This document shows positions 22,111-33,346 of a stretch of 64,000 bases of DNA, in pieces. Numbering within the stretch: the stretch's first letter is position 1; each line of letters starts with the position of its first letter. The stretch comes from Acanthornis magna. Its lineage: Eukaryota; Chordata; Aves; Passeriformes; Acanthizidae. The stretch spans positions 372,001 through 436,000 of the forward strand of contig JAWUZG010000177.1 of the NCBI GenBank assembly GCA_036785705.1, given 5' to 3'. The position numbers and the translations under genes were made by a program. The notes under the pieces are model-generated. The model was not told the origin of the DNA. It ran no database searches and was given only the letters and a program-made list of their open reading frames with translations.

Positions 22111-24252
22111 AGGGCTGCCCCACTGGTTTTGTGGGGCAGGAGCCACCACGGCCAGCAGTGTCCCCAGCAATGTCACTTCAGCTTTCATCTGGCAGCATCC
22201 ATGGGATTCTCTGGAGCTCTCTGAGGCTACCTGGGACCCTGGGAATGGCAGAAGTGCAAGCCTAAGGAGGGTTTGAGCTGAGGGAGGCTCATCTTGGATA
22301 AGGAAAGGAAAAAAATGTGCATTAGAAGATGAGGAAAAGAAGTTTATGTCACCCTACAAGACACCTAAACATCCCACAGACTGAAATACCCACAGGCGTG
22401 TGGTGTGTTCTTCCTGCTCTCAGTTGGTGCCCAATTTCTCCTCATTCATCTCTTTTTTTTTTTTTCTTCTAAAATCGAATTTCTCAGACTTTCTGGAAGC
22501 AGCCAGATGGGAATGACCCCCTCCATTAAAGCCTGCCTGCCTCTCCCTCTCCTCACATACCTGTTTATATCGATTTCAGATGGAGGGAAAATGCTCACTC
22601 AAAGTGTTTTTCTGGGATATTTTCCCCACAAATTGGACCATTAAACCTAATGTACTATATTAGCAAAGTGTGTGGCATTAAACAAAGTGTATTTAGCACA
22701 TAAAATAAATTTAGAATATTAGAGATTGTTGTAATTTGCTCTTTACAATGCTTGAGATGCGTTGGAAAGGGAGGGAGAAGCACATTAGCAGAAGAATTCA
22801 AAGCTGAAGGGTTGAAGCTCCTGGACCAATGTGATTGTGACCTCTTCTCCAAATCATTTTTCTGGGACATGGAGTCTTTCAGTACTTGAGAGAATTACAC
22901 TGGGCTCTGGGAACTTTAACTCTGCATTTTCTGGCTCTTGGGGCTTTAAATAATAATTTCATGTTGCATCAAAACTGTATTTTTTCTTATTTTTTCCCAC
23001 CAAAATAGTTCTTTTTACTATTTTTTATCCCAATGAGCTAACTTGGAGAGGGGTTTGAGAGTGACATTTAAAATGTGGGGAAACCGGAGAGATTGACTCA
23101 ATTCCTATTCAAAACCCCCACATTTTGGCGTTATTTTGAGGGAGGGTGAACACACCACAAAACCACTCTGTTCAGGGTGAATGAAGGAACGAAACCTTTG
23201 CAGGAACAAGGATCAGATCCGGGCTGTCCATAAAAACAGAGCAACAAACTCATCAGAGGAGCTTTCTTCACTTCGTTTCATGTGAAAGCGTTTCTTTAAA
23301 ATATGTAAAAATCACAGCTCTGTGTTCTTGATAAAGAGGATTCTTCCACCTTTCTGTCCTTCGTCTGAGCTTCACCTCTCCTCAAATCCTCCCTCCTTTG
23401 TTCTTTTTCTGAGCAATGGCTGTGACTCTCTCTGCTCCCCTCTGGTCCTACATCGAGTGTTTGCCCCATTTCCCCAGTCCCTGAAGACTCGGGGTTTTTA
23501 TTTAATGATCTTTGAGAGAGAAAATGAGTTTTTACAGATTTACAGAGCACTGGACAAATTTGCAGTGGTTATTATTAATTTTGCTGCCTCGTGAGCATGG
23601 CTGGGGGTTCACAACTATTGAATAATTTTACAATAATTTTTTTTTACAATAATTTTTACAATAATTTTACACTTTTTTGGACGTTTTTAATCCATATCCA
23701 CCCATCAGAAAGAGCCAAGGAAACAATGCCCTGCCCTTGGATGGGACTGTGGCTGAGGGATCTGCCATAGATCACTTGTAAAAGTTTCTTTTTCACTTGC
23801 TTGGACACCAAGACTCCTCCTGACTTATCCAGGAGTAAAATGCTGCCAATTTACACCATCACAACAATTAACAGAGATATAAGATTGCAGAGGGTTTAAT
23901 GGATAAAATGGTTGTAAAAATAAAAGAAAAAAAAAAAAAAAAAAGCATGACAAGCTGGTTCAGAGGACACAGGGCCCTTTTCCAGGCCTCGTATCCAGGA
24001 CTAGGACAGTGATTTCACATCCACAAAGCTTGTGGAAATCCAGCTCTCATATTCCCACACACATTGCAATAATGTCTCCTGCTTCCAGTGCAAGTGCATC
24101 CCAAAAAGTAGAACTTTCTCAGCAGGGAGAACAAAAATACAGAGAGTTGGAGGAGAAAACAGCATGGCAAGGAAGCAGAAGGAATGGAGAGAAGATATCA
24201 TGGATTATTTGGGATTATCAGCACATCTGGGTATATGGAATAATCCAGCAAG
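22111..24252. other. Unique, mostly AT-rich non-coding stretch
   Basis: T/A runs occur at about 22451-22465, 23620-23670 ('acaataattttt' phrase repeated) and 23925-23944. The AT-rich 22650-23000 and 23270-23690 parts have few open frames. No gene or LTR recognised. Confidence 0.45.
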
Positions 24253-24588
24253 GAGCTGTAATCATCACCTGACACTTTTTGTTATTATTGTTGTAATTTA
24301 TAATTAAATATTGGCATTAATTCCTTTTCTACCAGCATGGCCTCAAAGCCTTCTGGACATCAGAAGTTCCTGTTGTTTCCTGCAGCTTTTGGACCAGGAC
24401 ATTTCACCTGTTGCATTTCAGAGCTGTAATCATCCCCTGACACTTTTTGTTATTATTAGTGTAATTGATAATTAACTATTGACATTAATTACTTTCCTAC
24501 CAGCGTGACCTCAAAGCCTTCTGGACATCAGAGGTTCCTGTCGTTTCCTGCAGCTTTTGGACCAGGACATTTCACCTGTTGCATTTCA
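24253..24588. repeat. 168-bp perfect-length tandem duplication
   Basis: Copies 24253-24420 and 24421-24588 both begin 'gagctgtaatcatc' and end 'ctgttgcatttca', with about 5-7 per cent substitutions and no length change. The start of a third copy ('gagctgtag') follows at 24589. Confidence 0.93.
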
Positions 24589-25251
24589 GAGCTGTAGCAG
24601 AGGTACCGCAAGGAATAAAAAAAAAAAAAAATTAAAAAAAAAAAAGGAGAGCAGAGAGAGAGTTAATAGAGTCTTAAAAACAGAAAATACTTCTGTGAAA
24701 TAAATGTTGAGCCCAGGGATGGTGTTCGCAAAAGTGGCAGCCATTGGCTAATGTTCCCTTTCTCATTACTCCTAATTTGTGGAACAAAATCAGGCATTAT
24801 CTCCAGGGATGTTTGCTGAGGGAAATAGATGAGTAGACATGTCCAGCTGATTTTTGCCATCCCCAGTGTTTATGGTTCATTTCATTTCCTGGGCACACTT
24901 CAATCAGATCGCATCAGAACTCGTGGCCAGATCAGGGGGTTTGGGCCGAAATGAAGATGAAACGTTGCTCAAGACAATTTGCAGCTGCCCAAAACTCAAT
25001 CTAGGAGGGAGCTGAGCCATTTGTTGGGCACTTTCAGAGCCTCAGGGGGAGGAAGTTTTGTGCAGATTTGTGTTTTTTTCATTCTGTGTTCTCACCAGCG
25101 CTCCCTAATAAGAGCAATTCCTCAAATCCTCGGGGTGTGTAGGGCACCAGCACTACAGCCTTGAAACCACAGTTAATATGAGCACATTTCCATCTGGGCA
25201 CATCCAGAGGAGACCCAGAGTGGGAATCAGCCCCTCTGCAGAGTCACCTGC
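24589..25251. other. Unique stretch with A-rich run
   Basis: A-rich run at 24618-24645. No gene or repeat family recognised otherwise. Confidence 0.5.
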
Positions 25252-25529
25252 TGTAGTTGCACTGTTTTAGAAATCTTTCTCTTCTTTCTCAGGGAGAACA
25301 GAGCTAAGCTGCATTCTTGTACTTTCTTAATCTCTGTGTTTGGCACTAGGTGTTGTATAGCTGCGACCAATGGTTTGAGGAGGTGGATTCCCTGCTGACC
25401 AATAGTTGCCAGATTATTAATGGATATATAAAGAGGTTTTTGAAAATAAAGTTCTCCTTTCGCCATCTTGGGTTCATCTGCCTATTTTCTCTGCCAGCTT
25501 CTGCGAATCTCAGGAAATCTCTAACCACA
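25252..25529 (+). mobile_element. ERVK-like solo LTR, 278 bp, perfect 6-bp TSD
   Basis: Same family as the LTR at 6918-7183: TG...CA ends, 'gaccaatggtttgaggaggt', TATATAAA and AATAAA in the same order. The flanks are 'acctgc' on both sides (25246-25251 and 25530-25535). It differs by a short insertion ('gttgtatagctgc' region) and scattered substitutions. No internal viral sequence. Confidence 0.92.
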
Positions 25530-27311
25530 ACCTGCCAGCTGTGTCCTCCTCTTTGTCACCCAGGAGATTTGTGCTAGGCTTCAGTCATACCCAAACATAG
25601 CCCAGCTTCGGAAAACTTCACCTCTCTAATCAAATTTTTCACTTTCATTTCATTTTTTACCACGTTTTTCTTCAATCTCTTGAGTTACAGCCGGACTTCA
25701 GGTGAGGCACAACATTTCAACAGGGCTTTGTTACTTGAAAAGAAGGGATAGTTTGGGATTGGAATTTCCCAAAAATATTGTGTTGTCGAGGAATTTTACC
25801 AGGGGAGGGGTTCATGCTGGGTCCTTGGGAGACAGCAGGAATAGCAGGAATACATCATTTGCACACTCTCCTTGATCCATCCGTCTTTGGACAAGGCTGG
25901 ATATCATTTGCTGGATCAGATTATAATGATTTTTTTGGGAAATTCCTTTTTTTTTTTTTGCATGGAGCACAAGGTGACAGCTGGACGAGGGGTAAAGAAA
26001 TCCATGGATTTCCTGTGGATTTGATATCCTAGGGCAAAAGTGTAAGTTCCTTTTCTCACTGCTGAGTCTGGTGGCACAGGGAACAGGCGAGTCAAGGACT
26101 GATCCTGCCAAAGGAGAAGGATCTTCTTAATTTGCTGAAAGTTTGCAGCCCCTGCACGGTGCCATGGGAAATATTTGGGACTTTTACAGCTCCTCCACAA
26201 GATGGGTTGGAACTCTCCTCACTCCATAACCGGGGAAACAACACCATAAGGGGATGCCTCGGTGCACTGTGTGTCTGAACCTGAATTAGATTATTTTTTT
26301 ATTGCTTTATGTTATGCTGTTGATTCACATCTCTCAGCCCTTGGCTGTGCATCTGCCTCTCGGAGCTGCCGTACAAAGCAGCTCCTCTCTGTCGCATACA
26401 GATGAGATTTGGCTCCGTCCCGCACGGCAGCCAGAAGGAAATCCACAGGAATCACAGCTCCCCAGGTGTAAAAGCACGAAGGAAAAAAGTAAAATAGCAG
26501 GCTGGCAGTTTGCAGAGAGCTGGTGGAAGGCACTGAGGTTGTTCTGCCAGCGTTTGTGATTTCCCTTCCAGCCTCGCAACCTCTCGGGGTGTCTCAAACC
26601 GGCAAAAGGATTTCGTATGGAACAGCAAATGTTGTGTGGATGTGGCTGAGGAGCAAAGCCAGGAACGTGAGCCCTTCAGGCTGTGAAACCAGAGGGCTGC
26701 AGAAGGACCCCAGGTGTCAGTGCCTTTCAAATCCTGAACTGTTTCCCTTTTGCACTTTGGATTGGCGATGGTGAGATTAATGGCCGGATCGTGCCTGTGT
26801 TCTCCAAAGTTTCTTGCTACGACGACTGATCCCTGAAGATTATCCCCACATCTTCTTCAAGCTCTTTCTATTTAAACATTTCCTTTACAAAGGCAGCTTT
26901 CAAGCCTGCATTTGAGAAAAAAATATTAAGCTGTTTTGACAGAGAAGAGACACGTATCAGAAAGGGTTTCTCTCTGCAGCCTCAGACCTCCCCAGCTCCT
27001 ATTTATGCTGCTTTTGAGCATAAGGAGAGTTCACTTTCATCTGTCCAATGGATTTCTGTTGCTGTGATCATTTCTCCCCTGGGAAAGGTGTCTGTGGCTC
27101 TTTCCACCACCACAGAAACACAAAAGACCCCTTTCTTTTTTAGTCAGGGAGCCAATGTCGAGAATTTCCTGCTCTCTCGCTTGGGGGTAGTGACTGACTG
27201 GGAAAGAACATCTCAATTGAGTATCAGTTTCCCCAGATGAAACACCACTTACCCTCCTCTTCCCAGAGCCCTGAACACCAGCGTTCTCCAACCACTGCAT
27301 TTTCTTCCTGG
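25530..27311. other. Unique non-coding stretch, 26770-27010 enhancer-like
   Basis: No gene or repeat family recognised apart from a short T run (about 25948-25960). The 26770-27010 part is AT-rich and lacks long open frames. Confidence 0.45.
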
Positions 27312-27748
27312 TGATGCCTAGGATAACAGCTTCTATATTTTTTGTGTGTCTGTAGTTTTAGTGTGTGGCTCCAGCCTCCATATAAAGTGCTAAAACTTCT
27401 GTCCCAGCATATTTTAGACAAAACAATTGCTCTCAGTTGGAAAATCCAAGGACACTTTTCTGCCTCGGAGCCCCAAAATATGTAACCAACAGTGAATTGG
27501 GGGGAGCAAGCTTGGAATAACTGACATCAACACCTGAAGGTGTAATTGGAGGATTAAGGCTCGATATGTTAATAGACAGAATTTATAAAATATGAAAAAC
27601 TCATGGCTTGTCATCCATTATGGGTGTAGCCTCTCGCGTAGGCTCTGTCTGCCCTAAGCGCACCTTGAAGGCCTTTAATGAATCTAACAGCTTTTCATTC
27701 TCCTGACTTTGTCTGGCCTCTGGTTTAGGTAAGCCTGGTCAAACATCA
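27312..27748 (+). mobile_element. ERV1-like solo LTR of the TGATGCC family, 4-bp TSD
   Basis: Starts TGATGCC, ends CATCA, flanked by 'ctgg' on both sides (27308-27311 and 27749-27752). TATAAA at 27381-27386. The poly-A position reads AATGAA instead of AATAAA, a likely inactivating change. 4-bp duplications are usual for class I (ERV1) elements. No internal genes. Confidence 0.82.
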
Positions 27749-27763
27749 CTGGTGGATTGTGAA

Positions 27764-27835
27764 AACAAAAAAAAAAGAAAAAAAAGAAAAAAAAAAAAAA
27801 AAAGAAAAAAAAAAAAAAAAAAAAGAAAAAGAAGT
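27764..27835. repeat. A-rich (A/AAAAG) tract
   Basis: About 70 bases of A with scattered G, starting 16 bp after the LTR. A lysine-only open frame crosses it and is rejected. Confidence 0.95.
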
Positions 27836-28089
27836 AGAAGGCAGAGCTTTGGGGATTTGTGGTTCAGAAGAATGTCCAGTCCCCGTGTCTCCAGCAGATA
27901 TTAAAGATGACAGATTGCCAAGACGTGTCCTGTGGATGATAAATCACCCTCCAGCTCGGAGCAGAGTTGGGTGGTGGCTCAGAGTGCAGGAAAAGGAGGC
28001 CAAGGGAGGCAGGAGAGCAGAGCCCAGTCCTCACAAGGAGCAGGAGCATCCATCCTGAGTCTGTGGAGTGCTTTCCATGCGGGTGTAAG

Positions 28090-28680
28090 TGAATTAGTGC
28101 TGGGGGCTGAGAGCCCCACTCGATAGCCTGCTCGCCTTTAATGGCTTGAAAAAAGGATGGTGACAAGAAGATAAATAGAGATAATACTCCAGGCTTCTTG
28201 CAGGAGAACCATTATCATTAACAGCATTAATTAGCCCATAATACACTGTACAAAAACAGCAGATCCATCCAGTCTGAAGGGAAGCAACCTGACAATTGTC
28301 AGTAATGTGATAGCTCGGCATTAGCATACACCGATCATTGAATATCTTCATCATCCCAACCTGGCCTCTGGAAAAGGCAAGAATTCCCAAGGCTGCCTTG
28401 CAGACAGCATCTCCAGCCAAGTCATTAAAAAGATACATGATTATGGAAGTGCGAGCTGCAAGGATGGGAGCAGACTCCAGAATCTTTTGCTTTCAAGCCA
28501 GCCCATGCAGGGCTCGCCCGGTTGTACCCTCTGGAAACTCTTTGCACTTTAAAGGCACATTAAGGTGGACTGAATTCTCCCTAAAACTGACAGCATTCCC
28601 CAGCAGAGGCTGGCAGTGTCTTTGGAGAGCCACTTGGAGAGATCTGCGGAAGACAAGTGGAGAGATTAACCCATAGGAAG
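28090..28680. promoter_or_regulatory. Enhancer-like unique block
   Basis: Unique sequence with attaattag (28226-28234), 'gagataatac' and 'ccgatcattgaat'. There is no repeat identity and the open frames are short and overlap on both strands. The texture suggests a conserved non-coding element, but this cannot be verified from one sequence. Confidence 0.35.
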
Positions 28681-28694
28681 TAATATATCAAGAT

Positions 28695-28791
28695 GGAATT
28701 GGAATCAAAATAGAATTAGAATTAGAATAAGAATTAGAATTAGAATTAGAATTAGAATTAGAATTAGAATTAGAATTAGAATTAGAATTAT
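28695..28791. repeat. (AGAATT)n hexanucleotide repeat
   Basis: About thirteen 'agaatt' units with early variants ('gaatcaaaat', 'agaataag'). Confidence 0.95.
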
Positions 28792-29947
28792 CTGTTTCTT
28801 CATAGAGGTACAGACAGAATTAAGAGTGTAGCCCTAGACTGGGGGTTCCAACCTAAAATCAGCCGTATCGTCCAGCGGCCTGGATGTGCAGAGAAGATAA
28901 ATTCTACCAAGGTGGAGAGAAGCATTTCATTATTACTTTTGGGCTAAACCCCAAGGCTCGTACTAAGGAGAGAAATGAGCTGTGGAATCAGTTTTGTTTT
29001 AAGGGGATCGTCCTTCTTTGCAAGGAATGCATCAAGGCACAAAATGGCAGGTGAGTGCCTCGGATCAAAGCTGAACCAGGGACAGCTGGATCACGCTCAA
29101 CAGAAGTTGATCCCAACTGTGAAAAGCTGTAATCAGGGAATTTCACAGCCACCCCTGTTAAGCTATTTTAGTGTTTTGTTGTGAACGTGAATTCCAGTCT
29201 CTCCTAATATCCAAACTGAACCTTTTCTGCTGAAAATTAAGCTCACTTCTCTTTGTTTTTCTCCTAGAAAAACGAGAAGAATTGCTCTCATCACTTTTTC
29301 AAGTATCTCCAGTCTCCTGGAAGATTATTATTCCATCTCCACTTGGCTCCTGCTCCCTTGGCTGAAGAAACACAATTCCTTCAGCCCGTTTTGCTGATTA
29401 CAAAAGTAATCAAACTCCCAGAGAGGGTTCCCTGTGAGAACAAACCCCCTCTCAGCAAGGGGCCCTGAGACTTTCTTTCGTGCAGCTTTCCTGAAGGTTG
29501 CTTTTTACCTTACCAACATAAAGCTCATCGAAAGGAACACGGAATTTTAATCCACCTGCTCCCAGTGTCTCAGCAGCCTGAGGAATGTGGGTTCTGGGAA
29601 GGTTCTGGGAGGTCCTGGGGGGTTAGGATGATATCTGAGCTGATTTGTATTGCCTGAGCCTGGAGATTGTCACAGGACTCTGCATCAGCCATGGCTTTGA
29701 GAAAGCCTTCCCAGGGAGCTCCCAGGAAAAGGCTGAGAGGACTTCTAACTCAGGTTAATCAACTCTGGGTTGATTTTAATAAAAACTCAAAAGCAACATC
29801 TCCAGGAGATGTTCAGTTCCAGATGCCGAACTTAGGCTGGAATGAAACTCTGCTTTTGTGGAGAGAGACCTGAGCTTTGCTCAGCTTGGGTGTCCAACCT
29901 TTAGGTGGCCTATGCTTGATGAGATGGCTTTATGTGCCTCTGATTTG
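28792..29947. other. Unique non-coding stretch
   Basis: I recognise no gene, RNA or repeat family between the hexamer array and the duplication that follows. Confidence 0.5.
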
Positions 29948-30185
29948 AATTTTTCTGTCTCACAAACAACTCCAGTCCAGATAAAAGGAAAGGTTTGATA
30001 ACTAATTTATTTATTTCTTTGTTTGTTTAATTGGTTATTTATTTGTTTGTTTATTTATTTATTTATTTATCTGGGGAGAGAGACAACCTTTATGCTCTCT
30101 ATTCCTTGGCTTGCAGCCCTTTTATATCTAAAAGAATTCATTTTGCTTTCTCACAAAGATCTCCAGCCCAAACAGAAGGAAAGGG

Positions 30186-30218
<33 letters not shown>

Positions 30219-30275
30219 TTGTGATACAGGCAACATTTATGCTCCAAATTCCTTGGGTTTCAGCACTTTAATGTC
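29948..30275. repeat. Diverged about 190-bp duplication, each copy holding a different tetranucleotide repeat
   Basis: Copy 1 (from about 29955) and copy 2 (from about 30146) share 'tctcacaaa', 'ctccag', 'ggaaaggg/ggaaaggt', 'caaca/caacctttatgct' and 'attccttgg' in the same order at about 191-bp offset. Between the shared blocks copy 1 has (TTTA/TTTG)n (30003-30071) and copy 2 has (GATT)n (30187-30218). Confidence 0.75.
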
Positions 30276-30438
30276 CAAAAATATTTCTATGGCTATTGAA
30301 GTGAGTGCTTTGACCAAACAAATCCTTCCAAGAAGAGGGACACCAAGAGCACCATGTCGTGGTGTGATGAGATGGACACCCTTCAGCAAGGTCTTTGCAG
30401 CTCAATTTCCCTGCTCTTCCATTTCCACACTGTCCTAA

Positions 30439-30872
30439 TGATGCCCTAGGATTTTTACCTTCTATTTTTCATGTATCTGTATTTTGGTGTGTAGCTCCAG
30501 GCTCCATATAAAGTGCTAAAAACCTCTGTTCACAACATTTTAGACAAAACAATTCCTCTCAGTTGGAAATCCAAGGACACTTCGCTGCCTCAGAGCCTCA
30601 AAATATGGAACCAACAGTGAATTGGGGGAGTGAATTTGGGGTGGTTGACATCATCACCTGAAGGTATAATTGGAGAATTGAGGCCCAATATGTCAATGGA
30701 CAGAACTTCTAAAATTTGCAGAACTCGTGACTCGCTGTCCATTTTGGGTGTGGCCTCTGGAGTGGGCTCTGTCTGCCCTGAATGCACCTAAAGGCCTTTA
30801 ATAAATTAATCTGATTTTTATTCTCCTCACTTTGTCTGGCCTCCATTTCAGGTAACCCTGTTTTAGGCATCA
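30439..30872 (+). mobile_element. ERV1-like solo LTR of the TGATGCC family
   Basis: Starts TGATGCC and ends GGCATCA. TATAAA at 30507-30512 and AATAAA at 30800-30805. It aligns along its whole length with the copies at 21192 and 27312. Flanking 4-mers (ctaa/cttc) do not match, so the target duplication is lost or the ends are rearranged. No internal genes. Confidence 0.78.
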
Positions 30873-30957
30873 CTTCCAAGGGGAAATTGTCTTAGCAATG
30901 GCAGGGAAGAACTGTGCTCATCCATACAATTGGGTTTTTTGGAACACAGCTTCATTG

Positions 30958-31024
30958 TGGCCTTGGTTTAGAGGTTGGATTCCATGATCTGAGGGGTTTT
31001 TTCCAACCTAAATAATTCTCTGAG
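30958..31024 (+). mobile_element. CR1 LINE 3' end fragment
   Basis: 'ttggattccatgatctgagg' and 'ttttccaacctaaataattc' are the CR1 3' end in forward orientation, within 100 bp of the LTR. Confidence 0.85.
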
Positions 31025-32053
31025 CTCACCCATGCTCAGGAATCAGCCACAGAGGCATTTCTAGCTGACCAAACCCTGCAAAAAGCCCATTTTGCTTGGG
31101 CTGGGGCTTGGGAGGAAGGGAGGGGAAGAATGAAATCTTCCATGGGGAATGAAAACAGTGGGAAATGAAACAGAGCAGGCAGGAGAAAGACTGACAGCCA
31201 GAGCCTGCTGGATCTATGACTATCGACTGCAAGCTTGGTTAAGGTGGCAGTTCCCACTTACAGCATCATCCCACCCGAAAGCAGAAAGGAAATATCAATA
31301 ATGAAACGGTAAAGGCACAAAAAGGGAGGAAAAAAAAAAGAGCAGAGCAGAGCTAGACTGTGAAATAACAGGACTGCAATGATTAAGACAGACAGAAAGT
31401 GATGGTGCTGCAACAACTCTTGGCAGTGCTGGGAATGAAAGTCTACATTTCATTGTGAAAAAACATAAAAGGAGATGAATTTGCTTTCGTGCTGCCTGCA
31501 GATTTTGGTAGGCTGTAAAACAGGTTTCCTGGTTTCTCTGAAGGAACTGCTTTGAGGAAATACCCAAGTCAGGAGGGTTATTCTTTTTTTTCTTACAGAA
31601 AATACCTGGATATAGCACCTACACCCCCAGTCCTGGAGCAAAGGGATGGATCCACACCTCTCCATGTGTTTTAGGAGATCTGAAATGGCTTGAGGCCAGT
31701 GGTTCCTGAAGAAAAGAAATGAAGCAATCGGTTCTTGCTGCTTGGTGCATATTTCCCCTTTCTGGAGGAGAAAATTGGCCCCAGAACTCTGGCCATGCAT
31801 CAGAGTGTGAGCGAGCAGGGCTCAGGCAGGCCCAGCATTGTTACAAATAAAAGGAAAATGGGTCCCCTTGCATGGTGCTGGGAACCAGGGCTTGTTTCCC
31901 TGGAGCTCCACTTGTCCCATTTTATTTATGATCTCTAATGGCCCCAACCCAAATGCTGGCTGCTCCACAGATGGGCCTGGCTCCCCAGAGGGGATTGTCC
32001 CCCCAGTGCAGCTTTTGGGCAGCACCAGCCACCTCCTCCTTGCTCTGTTATTG
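31025..32053. other. Unique non-coding stretch
   Basis: I recognise no gene, RNA or repeat family in this stretch. Confidence 0.5.
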
Positions 32054-32948
32054 CCCTGGAGGACCCCCTTGATTTCAGATCAATTCCTTTTTTTACTCTC
32101 TTGAAGAAATACTGGGAATTCACCAAACTTGGAAATTATTTCGAAGCACAGGGTGAAGTTATGCTTCTTGCAAAGTGTTTCTTTGCAATGGAAGATTTCA
32201 AGCTTACAGCTTTCCATGGCTTTCCTGTACTCAGGATCAGCACCAGAAATCCACTGATCTCCTCTCCTGTGGCAGCTCTGGGTTTGTGCATCTTGCTCAC
32301 AGAAAAAATGCACAAAATCTCCATTCCTGCTGAAAAATCAGCTTAGAAATTCTCAGTCTTACATTTCAGCTCCTTTATCTCACGTCCAAAAAGTGCCCCA
32401 GGAGAGCTGTTTGAGGGACCACACCAAAAATCATGTCCCTGAAACATCTGGGCAAAGAAGAACCTTCAGGGAGTTGTTGGTGCTCCCTTAGAGAGTGCTC
32501 CCTATGGACACCCTGGAGGACCACCTTGATTTGGGATCAATTCCTTTTTCTACTCTCTTGAAGAAATACTGGGAATTCACCAAACTTGGAAATTATTTCA
32601 AAGCACAAGGCGAAGTTATGCTTCGTGCAAAGCATTTCTTTGCAATGGAAGATTTCAAGCTTACAGCTTTCCATGGCTTTCCTGTACTCAGGATCAGCAC
32701 CAGAAATCCACAGATCTCCTCCCCTATGGCAGCTCTGGGTTTGTGCATCTTGCTCACAGAAAAAATGCACAAAATCTCCATTCCTGCTGAAAAATCAGCT
32801 TAGAAATTCTCAGTCTTACATTTCAGCTCCTTTTTCTCACATCCAAAAAGTGCCCCAGGATAGCTGCTTGAGGGACCACACCAAAAATCACGTCCCTGAA
32901 ACATCTGGGCAAAGAAGAACCTTCAGGGGGTTGTTGGTGCTCCCTTGG
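32054..32948. repeat. Near-tandem duplication of about 437 bp
   Basis: Copies 32054-32490 and 32511-32948 start 'ccctggaggacc' and end 'gttgttggtgctccctt', with a 20-bp spacer and about 4-5 per cent differences. An open frame of about 80 codons survives in both copies on the plus strand (32101-32346 and within 32495-32803) and also on the minus strand, which argues that the frames are by-products of low stop density. Family unknown. Confidence 0.92.
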
Positions 32949-33127
32949 AAGAGGGGTTGTGCATTTAAGGGTTGCATTCAACCAAGTTTATTTAGCGGCT
33001 TTTCAAAATCATCCCTACTCAAAACATAAAGTTTGTGACAGAGCAAAATCTGTCCTTCCCTCCTGAGGTGGAGGCAGCTGCTCTCCCTTATTTTTTCACT
33101 CTCTGAGCAGCCCCTGCAGTCCCAGGT

Positions 33128-33346
33128 TCAGGTTGAATATTAGGGAAAATTTCTTCCCTGAAAGGGTTTTCAGCCCTGGCACAGCTGCCCAGGGAAGTGG
33201 TGGAATCACCATCCCTGGAAGTGTTAAAAAATGTGTAGATATGACACTTGGGGCTGTGGTTTAGTGGTTGGGCTTGGCAGTGCTGGGCTAACGACCAGAC
33301 TTAATGATCTTAGAAGTCTGGCAGACTTAATCATTCTCCTGTAAAA
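33128..33346 (+). mobile_element. CR1 LINE 3' part
   Basis: 'ggttgaatattagggaaaat', 'cacagctgcccagggaagtg', 'ggaatcaccatccctggaag', then 'ggcttggcagtgctgggcta' and 'gacttaatgatcttagaag' are the CR1 3' region in forward orientation. The final octamer repeats are degraded. Confidence 0.92.

Noticed and set aside
21546..22276. Several 160-200-codon frames on both strands
   Set aside because: All lie in the TTCCC/AAACC array.
27759..28058. Lysine-rich 99-codon frame
   Set aside because: Starts in an A-rich tract; the rest has no domain.
32101..32803. Homologous 80-codon frames in both copies of the duplication as a duplicated gene
   Set aside because: Minus-strand frames are equally open and there is no domain; treated as non-coding duplication.
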